A DNA stretch of 64,000 nucleotides from Thermaurantimonas sp046299575. GTDB lineage: Bacteria; Bacteroidota; Bacteroidia; Flavobacteriales; Schleiferiaceae. Of this stretch, positions 58,854 to 64,000 are shown piece after piece. The DNA lies in the NCBI RefSeq assembly GCF_046299575.1, contig NZ_JBKBHX010000002.1, forward strand, positions 310,001 through 374,000, written 5' to 3'. Numbering within the stretch: position 1 is the first letter of the stretch; every line of letters begins with the position of its first letter. The translations under genes were made by a program, and so were the position numbers. A model generated the notes under the pieces. It made no database searches and was not told where the DNA came from. It saw nothing but the letters and a program-made list of their open reading frames with translations.

Positions 58854-60605
58854 TTATGGTTCTAATCCTTCAATGGTAAATCGGAACATAGATCGAATGT
58901 GGTCATCTTTAATAAGATCGTCGACGTGACCCGTAGCAATGACCCTACCTTTTTCAATGATAATAGTTTTATCGCACTTTTTAGCAAAAGTGTATAGATT
59001 GGATATAGCAAGCAGTGTGTATGGATGGCTTCTATCGGTCAGATATTCAGCGATGGCCTCGCAGTAGCCGGTTTCAAGCTCTGATAATACATCTTCTAGT
59101 ATCAGAAGCCCTGGATTGTTTAAAAGCGAACGTATCAACAGAATTTTTTTGAAAAAGCTCTTAGGTATTCTTCGGTCATTAGGAAATACCTCAGTTTCAA
59201 AACCATCCGGGAGCTCTTTGACAAATGGAGTCAAGCCAAGCCGATCGCAGAGAGTTATTACTTGATTGAGCTCTACATCTCGACCCATGAGTAGATTGTC
59301 TAAAATCGTTCCGTGAAAAATGTTCTGATCACTCAGGTTATCGCCGATGCGCTTGCGCAGGCTGAAAGGTTCAATGTTTTGGATCGGCATGCCATTAAAT
59401 GTAACCGTACCTGTATAATTGGTGTACAACCCGGCGGCAATGTGCAGAAGCACTGATTTTCCCGAGTTGTTTGGTCCACTCAGGCATACCCTTTCTCCGG
59501 CTTTTATGTCGAGATTGATTTCCGAAAGTCGGTTCTTTTGTGTTTTATCGAAATTAAAACTGATGTTATTAAAAGAGATTGCGATTGGTCCCGGCTTACC
59601 GTTTTCTAATTCGCTGAAGTCTACACCGTCATATTTTTCTAAAGGTACATCCATCACTTGGCCCAACTTCTCTGTTCCCGTAAGCACATCGTAAATGACT
59701 TCAAGACTTAGCATGAGTTTCTCAACGGAGTTTAGTATAATAATGATAATGATCTCGCTGGCAACAAACTGCCCCAAACTAATGTCTCGATTTATTACTA
59801 GAATACCACCAAGTATCAGTAGTCCTCCGGTGATTATTGTTTTAAAAGCTACAATATTTCCAAATTGAAAGAGAAGTACTTTGAAATGCTCTTTACGATA
59901 TTTAATGTAATTTTCAACTATGGGATGCAACTTCTCATTAATAATGTCACTACCTCCTGCCAGTTTAAACGATGGCAATACACGTGCTACCTCCTCAAGC
60001 CAAAAGGCGGTTTTGTACTTGTACTTGCTCTCCATCAGGCTCGACTTCATACCCTTCGGCCCGCTATACACGAAGATGAGCACCAGATAAATCATCAGAA
60101 ACAGACCGAAAAAAATAAAAAACGGATGATAAAACGACAGTAGCAAAAGCCCGAAAACAATTTGAATAAATGCAGAAATAAACTCTTTTAGAATTTTTGG
60201 TAATCCTTTTTGAATTGTCAGAACATCAAAAAAGCGATTAGCCAGCTCCGGTGGATAATCTTTTATCAGATAGTTGTAGTCCCATCTTGGCATTCGATAA
60301 CCCAGCTCATAGGCAGCTCGAATGTAAATCCTCTGTTGTATGGCTTCAGCCAGCGACATTTGAAGTATCTGAAAAAACCCAGCCAGTACCACACCTATTA
60401 ATACGATCACTACCAATAATATCCATGCATTTGAAACCCTTCCTCCCATTACCAGATTGATGATTGCTTGTATTCCAAGTGGTAAACAGAGATTAACTAT
60501 AGCAGCCAGTATGCCTAGTAAAAAAATGTAGTATATTTCTTTTCTGAAATTTCCCAACATCCTGAAAAATCGCTGTAAAGGCTTTTGTCCATTTATATCT
60601 GCCAT
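58854..60605 (-). CDS. ABC transporter permease-ATPase with degenerate ATPase motifs
   Basis: A 583-residue half-transporter. About 1-300 hold the type I exporter membrane domain (roughly six helices; no C39 peptidase). About 345-583 are the nucleotide-binding domain. Walker A is intact (GPNNSGKS, about 377-384). Other motifs are altered: the LSGGQ signature position reads RIPKSFFKKI, Walker B/catalytic Glu reads LLILEDV instead of LLxLDE, and the H-loop reads LLAISNL with no His. ATP hydrolysis may be weak or absent unless compensated. ATG 60605 is preferred to a GTG at 60629. It is the first gene of the ABC-HlyD-TolC operon. No substrate gene is recognised nearby. Confidence 0.85.
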   Translation of the reverse strand: MADINGQKPLQRFFRMLGNFRKEIYYIFLLGILAAIVNLCLPLGIQAIINLVMGGRVSNAWILLVVIVLIGVVLAGFFQILQMSLAEAIQQRIYIRAAYELGYRMPRWDYNYLIKDYPPELANRFFDVLTIQKGLPKILKEFISAFIQIVFGLLLLSFYHPFFIFFGLFLMIYLVLIFVYSGPKGMKSSLMESKYKYKTAFWLEEVARVLPSFKLAGGSDIINEKLHPIVENYIKYRKEHFKVLLFQFGNIVAFKTIITGGLLILGGILVINRDISLGQFVASEIIIIIILNSVEKLMLSLEVIYDVLTGTEKLGQVMDVPLEKYDGVDFSELENGKPGPIAISFNNISFNFDKTQKNRLSEINLDIKAGERVCLSGPNNSGKSVLLHIAAGLYTNYTGTVTFNGMPIQNIEPFSLRKRIGDNLSDQNIFHGTILDNLLMGRDVELNQVITLCDRLGLTPFVKELPDGFETEVFPNDRRIPKSFFKKILLIRSLLNNPGLLILEDVLSELETGYCEAIAEYLTDRSHPYTLLAISNLYTFAKKCDKTIIIEKGRVIATGHVDDLIKDDHIRSMFRFTIEGLEP

Positions 60606-60733
60606 AGAAAAATTTTCAATACTTGACACAAATAAAGAACCTTTTTTAATTAAGAAAGATTAAATTTGAAATCCCAAAAATCAGTTTGTGATTTTCTGTA
60701 TTCAATCCAAAATTATAAAATAATAAACACCGA

Positions 60734-61603
60734 ATGCTAAATCTGATCCATTACGCCATACCAGCTTTTATAATACTCCTTCTCATAGAACTCATTTTTT
60801 CAGAACTCACTAAAAGACACCTCTACGATACACGTGATACTCTTAGCAGCCTGACAATGGGTATCGGAAATGTGTTGATCAACCTTATAGGCAAGAGCCT
60901 GGCCCTTGGCACTTATTATTTTGCCTGGAAGTATAGACTCTTTGATCTGGGTCACTCAGTGTGGGTATGGATTTTACTCCTTTTTGCCGACGATTTTACC
61001 TACTACTGGTATCACCGATTGTCGCACGAAGTACGCTATCTCTGGGCTTCTCATGTAGTGCATCACTCCTCCCGTCGTTACAACCTCTCCACGGCCCTGC
61101 GCCAGACCTGGACCGGCACACTCTCCGGAGGCTTTCTATTCTGGATCTGGCTCCCAGTATTAGGTTTTCATCCCCTTATGGTTATGACCATGCAGTCCAT
61201 CAACCTGCTTTACCAATTTTGGATACACACCGAAACCATTGACAGGCTACCTAATTGGTTCGAATTCATTTTCAATACCCCTTCCCACCACAGGGTGCAT
61301 CACTCAAGCGAGCCTCGATATCTCGATCGCAACCATGCAGGCATTTTCATCCTATGGGATCGACTATTTGGAACCTTTGTACCTGAAGATCGACGTCCTA
61401 TTTACGGACTTACCAAAAACATCAACACATACAATCCCTTTCGCATTGCCTTTCACGAATGGGCTGAAATTGTTCGCGATGTACGCCATGCCCCAAATCT
61501 AAGATCGGCAATTTTATACCTTTTTGGTCCTCCGGGTTGGAGCCACGACGGCACTCGTTTTACTTCTCAACAATTGCGAGAAACGGCCAAAGTCGATAAA
61601 TAA
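60734..61603 (+). CDS. Sterol desaturase/fatty acid hydroxylase-family membrane protein
   Basis: A 289-residue inner-membrane di-iron enzyme candidate. The histidine clusters that bind iron are all present: HRLSHEVRYLWASHVVHHSS (HxxxH and HxxHH) and NTPSHHRVHHSSEP (HHRVHH). Membrane segments lie at about 3-25, 40-60, 75-95 and 135-160. In Bacteroidota such proteins hydroxylate lipid acyl chains or modify carotenoids or other lipids; the exact substrate is not deducible. It is divergent from the exporter operon and stands alone. Confidence 0.88.
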   Translation: MLNLIHYAIPAFIILLLIELIFSELTKRHLYDTRDTLSSLTMGIGNVLINLIGKSLALGTYYFAWKYRLFDLGHSVWVWILLLFADDFTYYWYHRLSHEVRYLWASHVVHHSSRRYNLSTALRQTWTGTLSGGFLFWIWLPVLGFHPLMVMTMQSINLLYQFWIHTETIDRLPNWFEFIFNTPSHHRVHHSSEPRYLDRNHAGIFILWDRLFGTFVPEDRRPIYGLTKNINTYNPFRIAFHEWAEIVRDVRHAPNLRSAILYLFGPPGWSHDGTRFTSQQLRETAKVDK

Positions 61604-61870
61604 AATTTTTTATATTTTTTCTTATACAATTTTTGTTGGGCTTTTTTTAAGCAGCATTTTCATTTGAATGGGACTATTCCAAGGCGGTTTGATGATGCTG
61701 ACAAATGGAAAAGTTTTCGTCAGGACTGGCTTTGCTCCAGTGCATCGGTTCAGCTTTGCTTCACCTTCGTATTGCAAGGCAACGCGGCAGCTGTATCCAC
61801 CATGCGGCAGTGGCTGAATGCCTAATCTAATTTTTAGATCTTTACCTACAATATTTGAGATCTAAAAATT
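61604..61870. pseudogene. GC-rich relic of unknown origin in a 420-bp gene-free gap
   Basis: The gap 61604-62022 holds no gene with a start codon at the right place. About 61680-61820 is clearly richer in GC (about 50%) than its AT-rich flanks. It is open in one frame on each strand without an early ATG: plus 61604-61825 and minus 61861-61622. The minus frame reads fluently as protein (for example CRVALQYEGEAKLNRCTGA, KPVLTKTFPFVSIIKPPW). A 13-bp inverted repeat flanks one side. It may be a decayed gene end, a dispersed repeat or a structured RNA. The remainder of the gap (61871-62022) shows nothing I can interpret. Confidence 0.3.
61829..61870. repeat. Perfect 13-bp inverted repeat beside the GC-rich relic
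   Basis: AATTTTTAGATCT (61829-61841) and its exact reverse complement AGATCTAAAAATT (61858-61870), spacer 16 bases. It has no GC stem and no adjoining T-run in the stem-proximal position, so it is not a typical terminator; it could be an operator or the end of a mobile sequence. Confidence 0.6.
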
Positions 61871-62022
61871 TCACTCCCTAATCATCATGTTGTATATCTA
61901 TATAAAAAACTCATCTACAATTGTATATCATTATTCGTTGAAAGATCTTGATTTCAAAGCTATATTCTTAACCTTGCGGTACATTTTTCGTTAGACCTAA
62001 GTAGAAAAAAGCTGAAGTTAAA

Positions 62023-62799
62023 ATGAATATCATCAAAATTGCTCTGGCATATCTCCCCTTTGCCTTCGTTATCTCATCCTGCACCTATAAGCTTGCGGTA
62101 CCCGAAGACTTCGAAAAACGCTCCGCTTATCATCAGGCACAAAACCGACAATCCTGGCCCTTCAAGAAAAACATGACGGTTGGACCGTACTTAGCTACCA
62201 ACATTCGTAGAGGATGGACAGAGAGCTACCATTTCACCTTCGTAATCCGATGGACTGGTGCCAGCGAGCGATATAGATTCGTCGTCAGAGAAGCAGCCAG
62301 ACCTGAAGATACAGTAGCTACCGTATTTTGTTTCACCAAGATCCGACAGGAAGACTTTACCTGGATCGCACGTCGAATGGGAGGCTGGCCCATAAAATAC
62401 GAAAACGTTTTTGCTGTGACCATAGCCCTGCGCAGCAGCGACGGCCAGCCTCAGGAGTGGGAAATGGTCTACAATGAGCCACCTATGTTCATCATGCCAA
62501 AGCAGAAAGGAATTGGTCTTCTGAAAGGTCCAGCTGGTCAGACCTACAATATTGAAAGCTATCACTATTTCCGTCGGCCTTCAGGAAAGCGTATGTGGTC
62601 AGCCACACCCATCGGATTTGCTATTTTAAAAGATGGAAAGGAAGTAGCCGTAGCTGATATTATAAATAAGGGAGGCTACTACCTGAGCGAAGAACTGGAT
62701 ACTGAAGAAAAGAATCTTCTTACTTCAGCCTGTATGGCCTTACTTTTGCGTCGCGATCTGCGCGAAACACACGAAAGAGCAGGAGTAGTAAACAACTAG
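62023..62799 (+). CDS. Lipoprotein of unknown function
   Basis: A 258-residue envelope protein with a signal peptide and lipobox ISSC (Cys about 20). The mature part is beta-rich with many Trp and Arg (TNIRRGWTESYHFTFVIRW, RYRFVVREAARPEDT, WIARRMGGWPIKYENVFAV) and a helical C-terminus (LLTSACMALLLRRDLRE). I do not recognise the family. It stands alone after the gene-free gap and is convergent with the next gene, 9 bases apart; a short GCCTTT/AAAGGC hairpin at 62804-62818 lies in the gap. Confidence 0.62.
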   Translation: MNIIKIALAYLPFAFVISSCTYKLAVPEDFEKRSAYHQAQNRQSWPFKKNMTVGPYLATNIRRGWTESYHFTFVIRWTGASERYRFVVREAARPEDTVATVFCFTKIRQEDFTWIARRMGGWPIKYENVFAVTIALRSSDGQPQEWEMVYNEPPMFIMPKQKGIGLLKGPAGQTYNIESYHYFRRPSGKRMWSATPIGFAILKDGKEVAVADIINKGGYYLSEELDTEEKNLLTSACMALLLRRDLRETHERAGVVNN

Positions 62800-62808
62800 A
62801 TAAGCCTT

Positions 62809-63540
62809 TTACAAAGGCGAAAATTTCATTACCAGTCCTTCGATCTCTTCCCAATCGCCCGAAGATGGTTTACCAAATGGGAAATGATAAATAAAAGGTT
62901 CTTCCGTTTGAACATGCTTAAATCGCGCATTGAGAGGGTGGTTATTGGTCACTACTGCTGTCAGTCGATTATCTCCTTTTAAAAAGAGCAATATGCGAAT
63001 GCCGTCGCCGGCCAGCGATTTGTTTTTGTCGCGTAGTATATATACCGTACCGTTCGGAAGTATTTGTTTTTCGGGTCTGAATTCTGAAATCCATTCTGAC
63101 AAGCTTGCAGTGATATTACCCTTTTTAGCAATTACTTTTTCGAGAGCAGTTTCGGGCTTGGTACCATCGTCTATTTTGGTTTTGAAGAGATACCCTTGAA
63201 TAATTACGCGAAACTTGTCTTTGTGCTTTCCACCGGCCTCAGCTACTTCTGTTACATCCCACTGTTGAGGCATTGTACCTACCTCTTTTCCACCGATGAA
63301 TATAGAAGCTCCCTGGGCTATTCGATGGCCGCTCATCTCAGCACGGCGAACCATTATCTCAATGCTTGTCGGATACCAATTTTCAGTCAGCGGGCCGGTA
63401 TAGACTTCTGTGCCCTCAGGTATAGTAAAGAGCACTCGTACGCCGGGTTTGGTGTAGAGCTCTGCTTCTTTTTTTACCTTCTGGCTATATGCGGAGAGTG
63501 ATAGTACCAGAAGAGCAGCTGCAAAAAAGAGTTTTTTCAT
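62809..63540 (-). CDS. Exported protein of unknown function
   Basis: A 243-residue protein with a signal peptide (about 1-19, ending SAYSQ) and no lipobox or sorting domain. The N-terminal part (ELYTKPGVRVLFTIPEGTEVYTG, seen as LYTKPGVRVLFTIPEGTEVY) is reminiscent of an SH3-like strand set; the rest (GKHKDKFRVIIQGYLFKTK, IRILLFLKGDNRLTAVV) is beta-rich. Its ATG overlaps the mazG stop by 4 bases (63537-63540), so it is made from the same transcript. Periplasmic location is likely; no function can be assigned. Confidence 0.65.
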   Translation of the reverse strand: MKKLFFAAALLVLSLSAYSQKVKKEAELYTKPGVRVLFTIPEGTEVYTGPLTENWYPTSIEIMVRRAEMSGHRIAQGASIFIGGKEVGTMPQQWDVTEVAEAGGKHKDKFRVIIQGYLFKTKIDDGTKPETALEKVIAKKGNITASLSEWISEFRPEKQILPNGTVYILRDKNKSLAGDGIRILLFLKGDNRLTAVVTNNHPLNARFKHVQTEEPFIYHFPFGKPSSGDWEEIEGLVMKFSPL

Positions 63541-64000
63541 TTTTCAAAATCTTTTGCCTTTTCCCAGTAAATGTCCATTTCATTCAATGTCATATCGTGT
63601 AGTGAGCGTCCATCAGCTGCAGCGGCTTTTTCCATATACTGAAAGCGCTGGATGAACTTTTTGTTGGTTTTTTCTAAGGCATTTTCAGGATTGATGTTCA
63701 GAAACCGTGCATAATTGATCAAGCTGAAGAGAAGGTCTCCAAATTCCTTTTCCATTGCTTCTTTATTGCCCTTAGAAGCCTCCTCGTGAAACTCCTTGAG
63801 CTCTTCTTGAACCTTCTGCCACACTTGTTCGGCATTTTCCCAGTCAAAACCAGCACCACGGGCTTTTTCCTGAATGCGTTGCGCTTTTACCATCGCCGGC
63901 AGACTTTTTGGTACCCCGTCGAGTACTGAACGGTTTCCTTCTTTTAGCTTCAGCCTTTCCCAATTGACTTTTACTTCCTCTTCGCCCGACACTTTTACAT
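63537..64000 (-). CDS. mazG: MazG nucleoside triphosphate pyrophosphohydrolase (5' end missing)
   Basis: MazG removes aberrant or excess NTPs as NMP plus pyrophosphate, helping nucleotide-pool hygiene. The visible 154 codons are the C-terminal half of the usual roughly 260-residue protein. They include VSGEEEVKVNWERLKLKEG, the linker VLDGVPKSLPAMVKAQRIQEKA, and the second MazG helix bundle with EELKEFHEE and EKEFGDLLFSLINYARFL, which keep the acidic Mg-binding E/D residues. An in-frame GTG at 63992 is not a start: the frame stays open and homologous to the window edge. It is coupled to the next gene by ATGA. Confidence 0.93.
   Translation of the reverse strand, partial: VKVSGEEEVKVNWERLKLKEGNRSVLDGVPKSLPAMVKAQRIQEKARGAGFDWENAEQVWQKVQEELKEFHEEASKGNKEAMEKEFGDLLFSLINYARFLNINPENALEKTNKKFIQRFQYMEKAAAADGRSLHDMTLNEMDIYWEKAKDFEK

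Noticed and set aside
60606..60629. GTG start for the ABC exporter protein
   Set aside because: The ATG at 60605 begins the typical N-terminus, and a one-mismatch -7-like octamer overlaps the GTG.
61622..61861. Minus-strand frame in the gene-free gap as a real gene
   Set aside because: It has no initiation codon near its beginning and no signal upstream, so it is reported only as a possible relic.
62804..62818. GCCTTT/AAAGGC hairpin as a terminator between convergent genes
   Set aside because: The stem is short and no T-run follows on either strand; it overlaps a stop codon and may be coincidental.
63992..64000. GTG 63992 as a mazG start
   Set aside because: The frame continues to the edge with MazG-like sequence (VKV before SGEEE), so the gene is cut by the window.
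1..64000. tRNA, rRNA, CRISPR array, prophage or complete insertion sequence
   Set aside because: Intergenic spaces are short and none showed a cloverleaf, rRNA-like sequence, regular direct repeats or transposase/integrase genes.

Overview
The window looks like a chromosomal segment of a member of the Bacteroidota, most probably class Flavobacteriia. The evidence is type IX secretion (T9SS) type A sorting domains on secreted proteins, the ricT-gldH-PBP1A gene order, Oar-like and carboxypeptidase-fold TonB-dependent receptors, and many candidate promoters of the TTTG/TAnnTTTG kind used by the primary sigma factor of this phylum. Shine-Dalgarno sequences are mostly weak. Composition is moderately AT-rich. 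I see no rRNA, tRNA, CRISPR array, intact insertion sequence or prophage. No genus can be named from sequence alone.

Layout. 1-3030 (minus): ricT, gldH and the 5' part of a class A penicillin-binding protein, translationally coupled. 3205-7843 (plus): an amino-acid dehydrogenase, NhaD antiporter and an ExbB/ExbD/TonB motor, followed at 7957-12223 by a TonB-dependent receptor and a beta-helix lipoprotein that ends in a strong terminator. 12297-14750: an orphan lipoprotein and a PhoB/PhoR-type two-component pair. 14757-16797 (minus): a NUDIX-type regulator with a degenerate catalytic box, a MerR regulator and an M23 peptidase. 16930-22806 (plus): alaS, a two-domain acyltransferase probably making amino-acid lipids, and a helical-repeat protein. 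22808-24798 (minus): LamG protein and GT4 glycosyltransferase. 24831-30557: a divergent QueA paralogue, a secreted beta-propeller-like protein, a tiny charged repeat protein (minus), then uvrB-ribD.

30668-43798 holds secreted proteins. A TIM-barrel glycoside hydrolase and a NodB-type deacetylase both carry an internal T9SS/FlgD-like domain, with a very AT-rich orphan mini-gene between them. Then comes a 1316-residue beta-helix surface protein with a canonical C-terminal sorting domain, the housekeeping set adk, TPR protein, ribH and marC, and an Omp28-type T9SS protein. 43841-50275: zinc-finger/PH-like protein (minus), Oar-like receptor, groES-groEL. 50401-53465: ridA, a small outer-membrane protein, a NYN-cold-shock fusion RNase candidate and HMG-CoA lyase. 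53478-56005 (minus): HMA metal-binding lipoprotein, heme A synthase and three small genes. 56067-60605 (minus): a TolC/HlyD/ABC trans-envelope exporter whose ATPase is unusually degenerate. 60734-64000: fatty-acid hydroxylase family protein, a roughly 420-bp non-coding gap with a GC-rich relic and inverted repeat, two orphan envelope proteins, and the 3' part of mazG.

The best candidate for something not well described is the 30.7-35.0 kb pair of carbohydrate-active enzymes with a sorting-like domain nested inside an N-terminal carboxypeptidase-regulatory-like domain. Further signals are the terminator-like hairpin inside ribH, the degenerate exporter ATPase, and several perfect inverted repeats upstream of uvrB, groES and the LamG gene.
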